From positions 248,001 through 312,000 of the forward strand of contig NZ_BDBU01000002.1 in NCBI RefSeq assembly GCF_001613145.1: a stretch of DNA of 64,000 bases, given 5' to 3'. Positions 51,561 to 60,500 of this stretch are shown here, piece after piece (position 1 is the first letter of the stretch; every line of letters begins with the position of its first letter). A model generated the notes under the pieces. The model was given only the letters and a program-made list of their open reading frames with translations, searched no databases and was not told the origin of the DNA. The stretch is from Nocardia jejuensis NBRC 103114 (GTDB lineage Bacteria > Actinomycetota > Actinomycetes > Mycobacteriales > Mycobacteriaceae). Both the position numbers and the translations under genes were made by a program.

Positions 51561-52838
51561 ATGTCCGAGACCGAACACGTGTCCAGTCCGCGCGACACCT
51601 CCGCGCGCTTCCCGGGCCGGGCGCAATCGCCACTGTTCCTGCCGATGCTGGTGCTGGCCTACCTCGGCACCGCGCTCGCGGTGTTGTCCGCCGGATTCGT
51701 CAGCATCCCGTTGCGGCTGTCCGAGCTGGATCCCGCGGGCAAGTCCCAGACGCTGTCGCTGATCGTCGCGGTCGGCGGCATCGTGATAATCCTGGTGTCC
51801 GCTCCACTGGGCCGCATCAGCGACGTGTCCACCGCACGCGCCGGTATCCGGCGGCCGTTCATTCTCGGGGGCGCGATGGTCGGTGTGCTCGGCATGCTGG
51901 TGCTCGCGTTCGCCGCGAGCGTCCCGGTAATCGTCGCCGGATGGGCGGTGACGCAGGCCGGTTTCGGCGCGACCACCATGGCACTCAATGCGCTACTGGC
52001 CGAACAGATTCCGGCTCGGGTCCGGGCTCGGGTCGCCGCCGCGTTCGGAATGAGCACGGCGCTCGCGCCCGCCCTCGGCAGTTGGCTGGTGGGTGCCGTG
52101 CCGGGCGATCCCCGCTATTGGTTCGGCGTGCCCGGCGTGCTCGGACTGCTCGCCGATATCGGCGTGGTGGTGGTACTTCGCGACATCGTGCGCACCGAAC
52201 CCGTGGCCGTGGGCTGGCGGAGCCTGGCGCGCAGCTACTGGATCAACCCGGTGCGGCACCGGGACTTCGCCTGGGCATGGCTGTGCCGGTTGCTCGTCAC
52301 CATGTCTCTGGTGTCGGTGGCGACCTACCTGCTCTACCTGCTCACCGATCGCCTCGGGCTGACCCCGGCCGAGGCGACCACCACCCAGGGCGCTGTGATC
52401 GGGGCGATGTTCGCGGCCAGCGTCCTCACCAGCGTCGCGTTCAGCTGGATTTCCGACCGCACCGGCCGGCGCAAGCCCATCGTGTACACCTCGGCGCTGT
52501 TCTCCGGGGTGGGCTTGCTGGTCGCGATGTCCGCACACGAACCGACCGTCTTCGTCATCGGGATCGCCCTGGTCGGGATGGGGCAGGGCGCGTTCGTCTG
52601 TGTCGATGTCGCGATGATGACCGAATTGCTGCCGGACTCCGCCGACACCGGCGCGGGCGCCGGGCTCGCCGTCATCGCCCTGTCCTACCAGCTTCCCCAG
52701 CTGCTGCTGCCGGTGCTGGCCACGCCATTGCTCGGGCTCGGAGATTCCGGGCCGAACTACACCGCGCTGTTCATCGGCGCCATCGTCGCGATCGTGCTCG
52801 GCGGACTCGCCGCTCTGCCGATCAAGTCCGTGCGCTGA
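51561..52838 (+). CDS. MFS transporter, 425 aa
   Basis: Twelve-helix major facilitator with sugar-cation-symporter-like features rather than a drug-pump signature: PLGRISDVSTARAGIRRPFI in the loop after helix 2, and FSWISDRTGRRKPIVYTSAL in the loop after helix 8. ATG 51561 begins MSETEHVSSP. Divergent from the tandem TetR gene; 46 bases before an exported esterase, so this pair is probably an operon. Substrate unknown. Confidence 0.83.
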   Translation: MSETEHVSSPRDTSARFPGRAQSPLFLPMLVLAYLGTALAVLSAGFVSIPLRLSELDPAGKSQTLSLIVAVGGIVIILVSAPLGRISDVSTARAGIRRPFILGGAMVGVLGMLVLAFAASVPVIVAGWAVTQAGFGATTMALNALLAEQIPARVRARVAAAFGMSTALAPALGSWLVGAVPGDPRYWFGVPGVLGLLADIGVVVVLRDIVRTEPVAVGWRSLARSYWINPVRHRDFAWAWLCRLLVTMSLVSVATYLLYLLTDRLGLTPAEATTTQGAVIGAMFAASVLTSVAFSWISDRTGRRKPIVYTSALFSGVGLLVAMSAHEPTVFVIGIALVGMGQGAFVCVDVAMMTELLPDSADTGAGAGLAVIALSYQLPQLLLPVLATPLLGLGDSGPNYTALFIGAIVAIVLGGLAALPIKSVR

Positions 52839-52884
52839 GCGCGATCGCGGTTGTCGAATCACGTTCGATCGAAAGAGAATTCGG

Positions 52885-54237
52885 ATGACTCCCCTCATCG
52901 GCCGGAAATGGGCCAGCGCCGCGGCCGGCATCCTGCTCGCCTGCGCGGGGCTGCCCGCGACCGCGCAACCGCCCGCGAATCTCGCGGCGGTCCCCGACGC
53001 CACGATCGTCGCGGAACACTGGCTGACTTCGCGCACCGTACAGATCACGGTGTCCACCAACGCATTCACCGCCCCGGTCGCGGTGGAGGTGATGCTGCCG
53101 AGGGGATATCGACCCGATGACGGGCAGCGCTGGCCGGTCACCTACTACCTCGCCGGGGCGAACCACGATCAGACCGCGTTGCGCGCCGCCTACGACGGCG
53201 AGGCCGTCACCGAGTCCTATCCGTCCATCGTCGTGGAACCGCGTGGAGACATCGGGTTCTGGTCGGACTGGTTCGACCAGGGCCGCGGCGGCCCACCGAA
53301 ATACGAGTCGTTCGTGATCGGGCAACTGATCCCGCTGATCGATGCCAACTTCCGCACGATTCCCGATCGAGCACACCGTGCGATCGTGGGCGAGTCGATG
53401 GGCGGGTACGGCACGTTCATGCTCGCCGCCCGTCATCCGGACCGGTTCGTGGCCGCGGCAAGCCTGTCGGGTGTTCTGGACACGAATTCTCCCCAGACCT
53501 GGGACCCGGTGTCGTACACACCGATCGCACAGGGCGCCGCGCCCGCCGCGGTCTACGGACCCCGTGCCACCGAGGAGATTCGATGGCGCGGGCACAATCC
53601 GCCCGACCTCGCCGAGAACCTGCGGGCAGTCGATCTGCAAGTCTTCACGGGCAACGGGGTCTACGACCCCGCGCACGGTGAGTCCGCCGGAGAGCAGTCC
53701 GTCGGCTGCCCGGTGGAAAGCGCGCTGGTGCACCAGCCCAGCGTCAGCATGCACACCGTGCTGCTGGCCCTGGACATCCCGCACGGGTGGACCGACCTTC
53801 CGTGGGGGTGCCACGGGGCGGCGCTCTTCGAATATGAGATGCGGCAGGCGATTCGACATCTGGCGGAGGTCTTCGCGAGTCCACCGGCCGCGCCGAGCTC
53901 CTTCGACTTCCGCTCGATCGAGCCGTCCTTCGACGTGTGGGGCTGGTCGGTGCGCGCGGACCCGAACCGGGCGATGGAGTTCCTGGACCTGCGCGACGTC
54001 AGCGACACCGGCCTGAGCGTCACCGGTAGTGGCACGACCAGCATCACGACGCCACCGTTGTTCCGAGGCGCGGATCAGGTGCGGGTCACCGTCGATGGAA
54101 GTCCGATGACCGTGTCGCCGAACGCGGAGGGCGAAGTGACGCTTGTGCTCGACCTGGGGCCGGCCGACCGGCAACAGCAGTATCGACCCGGCGCCGTCAC
54201 CGAGATGAGAACCGCAGTGGTGCAACTGGTCCGGTAG
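52885..54237 (+). CDS. exported esterase-family protein (Ag85/esterase D-like)
   Basis: 450-residue secreted alpha/beta hydrolase. Signal peptide 1-28 (SAAAGILLACAGLPATA). Esterase core: GYRPDDGQRWPVTYYLAGAN, IVVEPRGDIGFWSDWF, VGESMGGYGTFML with Ser171, and a late HGWTDLPWGCHG with His. A C-terminal beta-rich extension from about 340 is additional. Similarity to mycolyl esterases/antigen 85 is moderate. Behind the MFS gene, GAAAGAGA ribosome site. Confidence 0.83.
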   Translation: MTPLIGRKWASAAAGILLACAGLPATAQPPANLAAVPDATIVAEHWLTSRTVQITVSTNAFTAPVAVEVMLPRGYRPDDGQRWPVTYYLAGANHDQTALRAAYDGEAVTESYPSIVVEPRGDIGFWSDWFDQGRGGPPKYESFVIGQLIPLIDANFRTIPDRAHRAIVGESMGGYGTFMLAARHPDRFVAAASLSGVLDTNSPQTWDPVSYTPIAQGAAPAAVYGPRATEEIRWRGHNPPDLAENLRAVDLQVFTGNGVYDPAHGESAGEQSVGCPVESALVHQPSVSMHTVLLALDIPHGWTDLPWGCHGAALFEYEMRQAIRHLAEVFASPPAAPSSFDFRSIEPSFDVWGWSVRADPNRAMEFLDLRDVSDTGLSVTGSGTTSITTPPLFRGADQVRVTVDGSPMTVSPNAEGEVTLVLDLGPADRQQQYRPGAVTEMRTAVVQLVR

Positions 54238-54534
54238 TCCCTGATCCCGGACCCGGGATACGCGCGCGGCGGGTAACCGCGACGTGCCGGACTCGGCGGA
54301 ATTCTCGGGGCGTGCGCGACCGCCCCCGCGGGCGACAGTGCGTGGGCGCGGCCGGTCACCTGTTCGACCGCGGGGGCGCGATCGATTCGCCGATCGCGCC
54401 GCCCACCGGCTGGACCTGCACGTTGTGCAACTGCACGAGTTTCGGACCACTTCTCTGAATCGATTGTGTTGTGTGTCAATATGTTTTAACCTCATGGATC
54501 TGAAACCGATCGGTACCACATGAGGGAACAACAC

Positions 54535-55224
54535 GTGCTTCGCACCAGAGGATCGCGGTTCGTCATCGCCGCGCTCACCATCGCCGCGAGCGCTTCGCTC
54601 GCCGCGCCCCCGGCAGCGATCGCGGAACCGGCGCCCGCGCCCGCCGAGATCGCGGACAGCCCGCAGGCTGCCATCCTCGCCCAGGCTCGTACCCTGCTGG
54701 CGACACTGAATCCTCCCGCGCAGCTCAAAGCCACTCTGGAAAAGGTCATCACCTTCCTCGACGGCAGCGGTGGCGGCGGCCCCGAACTGCCTCCGCTGGA
54801 CGGTCCGGTCATCTCCCAGTTCTTCTACCCGACCCTGGGCAAGGGGTGCATCGGGTCGACCTCGGATTCGGTGGGCGCCGCGCTCGCCGTGCCCGGCCCG
54901 GCCGCGCTGCCCCCGCCCGGGCCGAAGGCCGGTCAGACCGGATTCGTCTTCACCGCTCTCGGCACCAAATCGCCTACGCCGCAGCAGAACCCGCCGATCA
55001 CCGTGCAGTGGGTCAACCTCGACACCCGCAAGTCGGGCAGCACCCCGCTGACCGATGAGGCGAAGATCAACCCCGACGGCCCGGTCACGCTCAGCGCCGT
55101 CGCGGACACCGGCTCGGGCCGGATCGCCGCGGTCCTGTCCGGCTCGCTGAGCACTACGACCGGCGCCGCCGACCTCACCACCTGTTCGTTCCTGCCGACG
55201 CTCGGATTCTTCACCGTCGCTTGA
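54535..55224 (+). CDS. conserved exported protein of mycolata, 229 aa
   Basis: Signal peptide at the N-terminus (FVIAALTIAASASLAAPPAA). A helical Ala-rich stretch (ILAQARTLLATLNPPAQLKA) follows, then a distinctive beta domain: GPVISQFFYPTLGKGCIGST, TGFVFTALGTKSPTPQQNPP, ITVQWVNLDTRKSG, and CSFLPTLGFFTV. I know this layout from unnamed exported proteins in Nocardia, Rhodococcus and Mycobacterium. GTG 54535 has AGGGA upstream; ATG 54520 is the alternative. Precedes the DUF2613/DUF3068 pair by 25 bases, same operon. Confidence 0.75.
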   Translation: MLRTRGSRFVIAALTIAASASLAAPPAAIAEPAPAPAEIADSPQAAILAQARTLLATLNPPAQLKATLEKVITFLDGSGGGGPELPPLDGPVISQFFYPTLGKGCIGSTSDSVGAALAVPGPAALPPPGPKAGQTGFVFTALGTKSPTPQQNPPITVQWVNLDTRKSGSTPLTDEAKINPDGPVTLSAVADTGSGRIAAVLSGSLSTTTGAADLTTCSFLPTLGFFTVA

Positions 55225-55249
55225 GCTTTCGATTAACCTGGAGAACCCG

Positions 55250-55420
55250 ATGAAGTTCGCAGTACCCGCGATCGCGAGCGGAGTGGCCGGCGCAATTCTG
55301 GGCGTGGCCGCCATTGCCGCCATCACCGTTGCCTCGCAGCAGGATTCACGCCCCGACCTCGGGCAGGGCGCCGATCCCGGCTCCTCGATGCTCGGCAACG
55401 TCCAGTACGGCCACCGATGA
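55250..55420 (+). CDS. DUF2613 protein, 56 aa
   Basis: Tiny membrane-anchored protein: MKFAVPAIASGVAGAILGVA start and one helix, then a short polar tail (SMLGNVQYGHR). Fits DUF2613, a family of about 60 residues restricted to actinobacteria. TGGAGA precedes the ATG; the stop overlaps the DUF3068 start (ATGA). It was easy to miss because of size. Function unknown. Confidence 0.85.
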   Translation: MKFAVPAIASGVAGAILGVAAIAAITVASQQDSRPDLGQGADPGSSMLGNVQYGHR

Positions 55421-56553
55421 GCGCGGCCAAGCGGACCACCGCCTGCCTCCTGGTGGCGCTCGGCGCGCTGCTGATCGTCATGGCCGCGCTGATCCCGACC
55501 TACACCCTGAACCGGCTGGCCAAGACTCCTCTCGACCTCGAGATCACCACCATCGCCACGAGTCAGCCCGGCGAGGACAGTCTGGTCCTGGACTCCAGAT
55601 CGCTTGCGTCCCCGGACGGTGCGGCGAAGATCGACACCGATGTGCCGATCATCTCGCAGCGCTTCGTCACCGTCGAAGACCCCTCCGGCGCGGCGGAAAT
55701 GACCATTCAGGCGGGTCAGACCCTGCGTCGTGGCGATCGGGACACCGCCGCGGGTGTGCTCACCGCGAGCATCGACCGGGTCACCATCGACCGCAGGAGC
55801 GGTGAGCCGGTCGCCGCGAATCCCAATGGTTCGATCGCCGTCACGGCCACCAAAGACGGTGCGTCGGTGGCTGATCCGGTGCAGCACGTCGGACTTCAAT
55901 ACCGATTCCCGATCGGCACCGAGAAGAAGACCTACCCGTACTTCGACCTGAACGCGCGAAAGACCTACGACATCGACTTCATCGAGGAGACCTCGATCAA
56001 AGGTATGCGGGTCTACCACTTCCAGCAGTCGATCCCGGTCACCGATATGTGGAACGTGGTGCAGGCCGCGTCGAACAAGCTGACCCTGCCCGCCACCAAA
56101 TGGGGCCTGGAGGGCGACGCTCCCGTCACGATGACCCGCTACTACACCAACACCCGCGATGTGTGGGTCGAGCCCGAGACCGGGACGGTCGTCAAAGGCG
56201 GCGAGCGGATCCACCTGTACTACGCCCGAAACGGCGACAAGCCGGACGTCACCGCGCTGAAGTCGCACATCGTCTTCGACGACAAGACCGTCGACTCCCA
56301 GATGGCCGTCGCGCAGGAGAGCATCGACAAACTCTCGGTCTTCGGCCGCACCGTCCCGATCGCCCTCGGCGTCCTGGGTGTGTTCGCGTTCATCGCAGGC
56401 GCAGCACTTGGCTTCACCGGTGCGGCGAACCCCGCACGCTCCCAACGCAATCCGAATCGAAACCCCTCGCGGCCGGTCCCCGACCCGGTCGGTGTCCACC
56501 GCGCCACCGACGACCCCGTGACCGAGAAGATCGAAATCCTGAAGAACTCCTGA
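55417..56553 (+). CDS. DUF3068 (PorA-family-like) membrane protein, 378 aa
   Basis: DUF3068 protein: one N-terminal helix (TTACLLVALGALLIVMAALI), a large extracytoplasmic domain, and a C-terminal helix (IALGVLGVFAFIAGAALGF) with a Pro/Asn-rich cytoplasmic tail. Markers: LDLEITTIATSQ, QYRFPIGTEKKTYPYFDLNA, TRYYTNTRDVWVEPETGTVV. Some databases call this family porin PorA; that name is not experimentally general. Third gene of an envelope operon. Confidence 0.88.
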   Translation: MSAAKRTTACLLVALGALLIVMAALIPTYTLNRLAKTPLDLEITTIATSQPGEDSLVLDSRSLASPDGAAKIDTDVPIISQRFVTVEDPSGAAEMTIQAGQTLRRGDRDTAAGVLTASIDRVTIDRRSGEPVAANPNGSIAVTATKDGASVADPVQHVGLQYRFPIGTEKKTYPYFDLNARKTYDIDFIEETSIKGMRVYHFQQSIPVTDMWNVVQAASNKLTLPATKWGLEGDAPVTMTRYYTNTRDVWVEPETGTVVKGGERIHLYYARNGDKPDVTALKSHIVFDDKTVDSQMAVAQESIDKLSVFGRTVPIALGVLGVFAFIAGAALGFTGAANPARSQRNPNRNPSRPVPDPVGVHRATDDPVTEKIEILKNS

Positions 56554-56564
56554 CCGCATCGGAA

Positions 56565-56594
56565 ATCGGCCTCACGCATCAGCGTGGGGCCGAT
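56565..56594 (+). terminator. terminator-like hairpin after DUF3068
   Basis: 13-bp stem with one G-U pair, 56565-56577 with 56582-56594 and an ATCA loop, 12 bases after the stop. No U tract. Confidence 0.6.
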
Positions 56595-56602
56595 CGTCGT
56601 AC

Positions 56603-56650
56603 TTGAACATGTTCAAATAATGGCCTAGCCTCACAGTTGAACACGTTCAA
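56603..56650 (+). promoter_or_regulatory. tandem TNNAACNNGTTNNA operators with promoter
   Basis: TTGAACATGTTCAA at 56603-56616 (perfect palindrome) and TTGAACACGTTCAA at 56637-56650. The first overlaps a -35 (TTGAAC), with TAGCCT at 56626-56631 as -10 after 17 bases; the second covers the start region. Both fit the TNNAACNNGTTNNA consensus described for KstR. The TetR gene at 57075 is the more local candidate regulator. Confidence 0.75.
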
Positions 56651-56670
56651 ATAAGCAGGGAGCTGGGACA

Positions 56671-57069
56671 ATGAACCTTGTCGTCATCACTTACGCGGCC
56701 TACACGATCGTCAGTTTGGCGGTCACGTTCTGGGTGGCTCGGGTCCTGCACCGCACCGGTGCGGGGTTTCTGGTCGATGTCATGAACGGGGACCGCGACC
56801 TCGCCGAAGCCGTGAATCACCTGCTGGTCATCGGGTTCTGGCTCGTGAACGCGGGATTCGTGGCCCTGGCCCTGCGCATCAGCGTTCCGGTCGAGGATTC
56901 GCGCGTTGCGATCGAGGAACTCGCCAGAAAACTCGGGATGGTCCTGCTCGTGCTCGGCGGTATGCACTTCGCGAACCTGATCGCCCTGAACAAGATACGG
57001 CGCGGCAGGCATCGTGAGCAGCAGGCCGTTGTCCGCCCAGCTTCGGCCGACGACGCCCTACTAGCCTGA
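56671..57069 (+). CDS. membrane protein, 132 aa, first gene of TetR unit
   Basis: Three predicted helices: YAAYTIVSLAVTFWVARVL, HLLVIGFWLVNAGFVALALR and LGMVLLVLGGMHFANLIAL, with a basic tail. No family recognised. Ends 5 bases before the TetR gene ATG, so both genes are almost surely one operon under the operators at 56603-56650. Confidence 0.8.
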   Translation: MNLVVITYAAYTIVSLAVTFWVARVLHRTGAGFLVDVMNGDRDLAEAVNHLLVIGFWLVNAGFVALALRISVPVEDSRVAIEELARKLGMVLLVLGGMHFANLIALNKIRRGRHREQQAVVRPASADDALLA

Positions 57070-57074
57070 GCCAC

Positions 57075-57746
57075 ATGCCCCGCCCCGAGCCCACGACCGC
57101 GCGCGGTGAGGAAACTCGCCGGCAGATCATCGATGCCGCCCTGCGCCTGTTCGAGCAGAACGGCTTCACCAAGACCACCATGCGTGCGATCGCGGGCGAG
57201 GCCGGTGTCAGCGTCGGCAACGCCTACTACTACTTCACATCCAAGGAACACCTGGTCCAGGGTTTCTACGAACACATCCAGGCCCTGCATCGGGAGCGGG
57301 TCGAGGAGACTCCCCGCGGCGATTCCCTGGCTGTTCGATGGCAGATGATGGAACTGGCCTTCGTCGACGTGGCCGCGCCCTACCACGAGTTCGGCGGAAA
57401 GTTCTTCGCCATCGCCGCGGAACCCACCAGCCCGCTCAGCCCGTTCAGCGACGAAAGTCGGCCTGCCCGACAGGCATCCACCACCATCATGAGCAACCTG
57501 GTCATCGGCGCCGACGTCAAGGGCGACAAGCGGCTCATGGCCGCGCTGCCCGATCTGCTGTGGCTGGCCCACATGGGCATCGTCCTGTTCTGGGTCCACG
57601 ACCGCAGCCCCGGCCAGGAACGCACCCGGCTGCTGATCCGCCGAACCGCCCCGCTCGTGGAACGCATCGTGGCGCTCTCGCGGCTCCGTCCACTGCGCCC
57701 CGTGCTCTACCCGGCCCTGGATCTCATCGAAGAACTCCGCAACTGA
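57075..57746 (+). CDS. TetR-family regulator, 223 aa
   Basis: TetR N-terminal domain at about 11-57 (RRQIIDAALRLFEQNGFTKT, MRAIAGEAGVSVGNAYYYFT, SKEHLVQGFY) and a helical ligand domain. Full length. It lies directly downstream of a small membrane gene and the double operator, indicating autoregulation. Whether it or a distant KstR binds there is not decided by sequence. Confidence 0.87.
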   Translation: MPRPEPTTARGEETRRQIIDAALRLFEQNGFTKTTMRAIAGEAGVSVGNAYYYFTSKEHLVQGFYEHIQALHRERVEETPRGDSLAVRWQMMELAFVDVAAPYHEFGGKFFAIAAEPTSPLSPFSDESRPARQASTTIMSNLVIGADVKGDKRLMAALPDLLWLAHMGIVLFWVHDRSPGQERTRLLIRRTAPLVERIVALSRLRPLRPVLYPALDLIEELRN

Positions 57747-57845
57747 ACAGCCGCACCGCTGGCGACGGCAGTGCCTGGTCGACCGCATCATCGTGCGGAA
57801 TATCGAGTGGTGGAACCCGATCGGGCGTCGGTATCGTGGGCACGC

Positions 57846-57896
57846 GCTCGACGTAGGACCATGCTCGACGTAGGACCATGCTCGACGTAGGACCAT
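57846..57896. repeat. three tandem copies of a 17-base unit
   Basis: GCTCGACGTAGGACCAT is repeated three times without interruption, the last copy containing the ATG of the next gene. Copies are identical. No spacers, so not a CRISPR array. Confidence 0.9.
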
Positions 57897-58644
57897 GGAG
57901 GGGGTGCGTATGGTGCGGCGATTCTGGATCCGATTCGATGTGGACAGCGGGCGGTCCTTCTGGCCGGGGAGTCAGGGCGTCGGTGTGACCGGATTCGACG
58001 AGCGGGATTGCTTGTCGATGGTGGCTGATCTGCTCCCGGAGGGGGCGGTGCTGCCTCCGATTCGTCACATCACGGTCGACATCTCGCTCGCGGAGAAACT
58101 CCCGCTGAATCCTTCCCATCTCGGAGTCCCGGTGTGGCGCGGGGTGTGGTATCCGCCCAGCAATCTCTGGACCGGACCAAATTGGCGTCCGCGCGGCGTC
58201 GGCCGAAATCCCGCCGCACCCGCCTCCGGCCCGGGACGCCTGACGGATTCACCCGCACAGCCGGGGGCCGGTGTGCGGCCCGACCCGCTGCCGGAGTGGT
58301 GGGAGGAAATCCCGCATGTCGACAGTCTGCTGTGGCCGGTCGGCCGGATGCCCTACACCTATCTGGGCGATCAGATGTGGCGCTACGCACCAGAATTGCG
58401 GTCCGCCATCCTCGCGGAGCCGAGCTACGGGGACATGGTGCGCGAAGCCCTCGACTACGTGATCGCGCGACGCCCGGCACCGAAAGAGTGGTTCGACCCG
58501 AACACGACCGCGTTCCTCGACGACCAGCAGCAGAACGAGTATCTGCGGACCTTCCGCGACTACCTGTTCGGAATTCACCCGTACCCGATCTACCCGCCCC
58601 TCGCACGGGTACCCGGCGCGGAAATCACACCGATAGTCGAGTGA
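57895..58644 (+). CDS. hypothetical protein, 249 aa
   Basis: I do not recognise a named family. N-terminal part (FWIRFDVDSG, LPPIRHITVDISLAEKLPLN, LGVPVWRGVWYPPSNL) resembles a conserved hypothetical module with the VPxWRGxW motif; a Pro-rich linker follows, and a second domain (MPYTYLGDQMWRYAPELRSA, REALDYVIARRPAPKEWFD, RDYLFGIHPYPIYPPLARVP). No catalytic motif seen. The ATG at 57895 is inside the last 17-base repeat; ATG 57910 is an alternative. Confidence 0.65.
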   Translation: MEGVRMVRRFWIRFDVDSGRSFWPGSQGVGVTGFDERDCLSMVADLLPEGAVLPPIRHITVDISLAEKLPLNPSHLGVPVWRGVWYPPSNLWTGPNWRPRGVGRNPAAPASGPGRLTDSPAQPGAGVRPDPLPEWWEEIPHVDSLLWPVGRMPYTYLGDQMWRYAPELRSAILAEPSYGDMVREALDYVIARRPAPKEWFDPNTTAFLDDQQQNEYLRTFRDYLFGIHPYPIYPPLARVPGAEITPIVE

Positions 58645-59054
58645 GCACGAGACGCCGGGGCGCGCGCACCCCGGATGTGCATCGGCGCCCGGGACCGTCC
58701 GTCGGTGCCGAGACCGTCGGTGGCGCAAGAGTATTCGCGACTTTACGACCGTGAGCATTCGCCTCGTCGGCGGGTCGAGCGTCGGTCGATTCCCGGAACC
58801 GGGCGCGTGGTCTCGGTTCGCGACCGGGTCGGATTCTCAGCGCGCGGAACCGCTTTCGATGAATTCGCGAAAGACACGGGGCCGACATTGTCCGCCCGAG
58901 GCGATGTCCATCTGATCGGGGCGAGCGTTCGTGCACGAGGCCGGTGTTCGGCGGGACTCGGTCGGCGAACTGGGTCACACAGGTTGCGTGACTCGCCTCC
59001 GGTATGCATCATGCATATCGTATGCATTATGCACATTCCGTGTAGAGGAGAACC
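58645..59054. other. 410-base gap before MFS-MarR unit
   Basis: No gene recognised; contains the MarR-type operators at its right end. Confidence 0.4.
59003..59034 (+). promoter_or_regulatory. MarR-type tandem operators
   Basis: TATGCAT-C-ATGCATA at 59003-59017 (7-bp perfect arms) and a near copy TATGCATTATGCAC at 59021-59034, with 18 bases between centres. They end 20 bases before the MFS start codon, where a dimeric MarR protein would block transcription. The marR gene lies at 60501. Confidence 0.7.
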
Positions 59055-60491
59055 GTGAACAAGCCCGAAACGCGTGGTAATGCCACGCTGGCGGTGCTGG
59101 CCTTCACCGGCATCGTCGCATCGTTGATGCAGACGCTGGTGGTGCCGCTACTAGGTCAGTTCCCGCAGATCCTGCACACCAGCGCGTCGAACGCGACCTG
59201 GGTGGTCACGGTTACCCTGCTGGTCGGCGCGGTGGCGACACCGGTCGCGGGCCGACTCGGCGATATGTTCGGCAAGAAGCGGATGCTGATCGCGTCCATG
59301 GTGCCGCTGGCGGTCGGCTCGATTGTGTGTGCGCTGTCCAGTGCGCTGATTCCGATGATCATCGGCCGCGGTCTGCAGGGCCTGGGCGTCGGCACGATCC
59401 CACTGGCGATCGCGCTGCTGCGCGATGTGATGCCTCCGGAGAAGCTCGGCTCCTCGATCGCCCTGATCAGCTCCTCGCTCGGAATCGGTGGTGCGCTGGG
59501 ACTGCCGCTCGCGGCCGCGGTCACCGAGTACAGCAACTGGCGCGTGTTGTTCTGGGTCGCAGCGGTTCTCGTGGGAATCTCTGCGGCGCTGATCGTCCTG
59601 GTGGTGCCGGAGGGGATCGCCGAGGGGCCGTCCGGGCGCTTCGACGCCGCCGGCGCACTGCTGCTCGGTGCGGGTCTGGTGGCGCTGCTGCTGCCGGTGT
59701 CCAAGGGCGCGAGCTGGGGCTGGAGCAGTGCCGGCACCCTGGGTCTGTTCGCCGCGGCGGTGGTGCTGCTGCTGGTGTGGGGCTGGTGGGAGCTGCGCTC
59801 GGCCGAGCCGCTGGTGGATCTGCGGGTCACCGCGCGTCCGCAGGTACTGGTCACCAATATCGCGTCGGTGTCGGTCGGAGTGGGCATGTACGCACTGCAG
59901 CTGAGTGTTCCGCAATTGCTGCAGCTGCCGCGGGCGCTGGGCTACGGGCTGGGGCAGTCGATGATGGCGATGGGTTTGTGGATGGCGCCGGGCGGCATCA
60001 TGATGATGCTGATCTCCCCGGTGGGCGCGAAACTGTCGGCGCTGCGCGGCCCGAAGTTCACCCTGGCGGTCGGCGCGATAGTCATGGGATTTGGTTACGG
60101 CGCAGCCGCTGTGGGGTTGATGCATTCGCTCGCCGGGTTGCTGATCGTCACCATCATCTGCAGTTCCGGCGTCGCGTTCGCGTACGGCGCGATGCCCGCG
60201 CTGATCATGGGCGCGGTGCCGCAGTCGGAAACCGCGTCGGCCAACGGTTTCAACACCCTGATGCGTTCGATCGGCACATCGAGTTCGGCGGCGGTCGTGG
60301 GCGCGGTGCTGGCACAGATGAGTGTCACCGTCGGTGGCCATTCGGTGCCGACCGAACAGGGTTTCCGCACGGTGTTCCTGATCGGGTGCGGTGTGTCGGT
60401 GGTGGCGGCGCTGATCGCCCTGGCCATTCCGGTGCGCAGGGCGCTGATCGCCGACAACGCGGTCACCCGCCTGCAGAAGCTGGACGTTTAG
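59055..60491 (+). CDS. MFS exporter, DHA2 type, 478 aa
   Basis: Fourteen-helix pump: TGIVASLMQTLVVPLLGQFP in helix 1, GRLGDMFGKKRMLIAS motif A, LGIGGALGLPLAAAVTEY motif C-like. Helix 1 lacks the usual acidic residue of QacA. GTG 59055 has AGAGGAG upstream. The MarR gene 9 bases downstream and the palindromes upstream make this a substrate-inducible exporter unit. Confidence 0.88.
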   Translation: MNKPETRGNATLAVLAFTGIVASLMQTLVVPLLGQFPQILHTSASNATWVVTVTLLVGAVATPVAGRLGDMFGKKRMLIASMVPLAVGSIVCALSSALIPMIIGRGLQGLGVGTIPLAIALLRDVMPPEKLGSSIALISSSLGIGGALGLPLAAAVTEYSNWRVLFWVAAVLVGISAALIVLVVPEGIAEGPSGRFDAAGALLLGAGLVALLLPVSKGASWGWSSAGTLGLFAAAVVLLLVWGWWELRSAEPLVDLRVTARPQVLVTNIASVSVGVGMYALQLSVPQLLQLPRALGYGLGQSMMAMGLWMAPGGIMMMLISPVGAKLSALRGPKFTLAVGAIVMGFGYGAAAVGLMHSLAGLLIVTIICSSGVAFAYGAMPALIMGAVPQSETASANGFNTLMRSIGTSSSAAVVGAVLAQMSVTVGGHSVPTEQGFRTVFLIGCGVSVVAALIALAIPVRRALIADNAVTRLQKLDV

Positions 60492-60500
60492 GCTGGGCCG

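Noticed and set aside
52822..56559. A 1245-codon open frame on the minus strand
   Set aside because: It is antisense to five well-supported plus-strand genes with ribosome sites and family matches. Its translation is low-complexity Arg/Gly/Asp-rich, typical of antisense frames in GC-rich DNA.
57846..57896. CRISPR-like array
   Set aside because: Repeats are directly adjacent with no spacers, only three units, and no cas genes.
57895..58644. TNT-type (necrotizing toxin) domain
   Set aside because: Considered because of the WYPP and RG-like motifs, but the expected catalytic pattern and N-terminal secretion features are absent.
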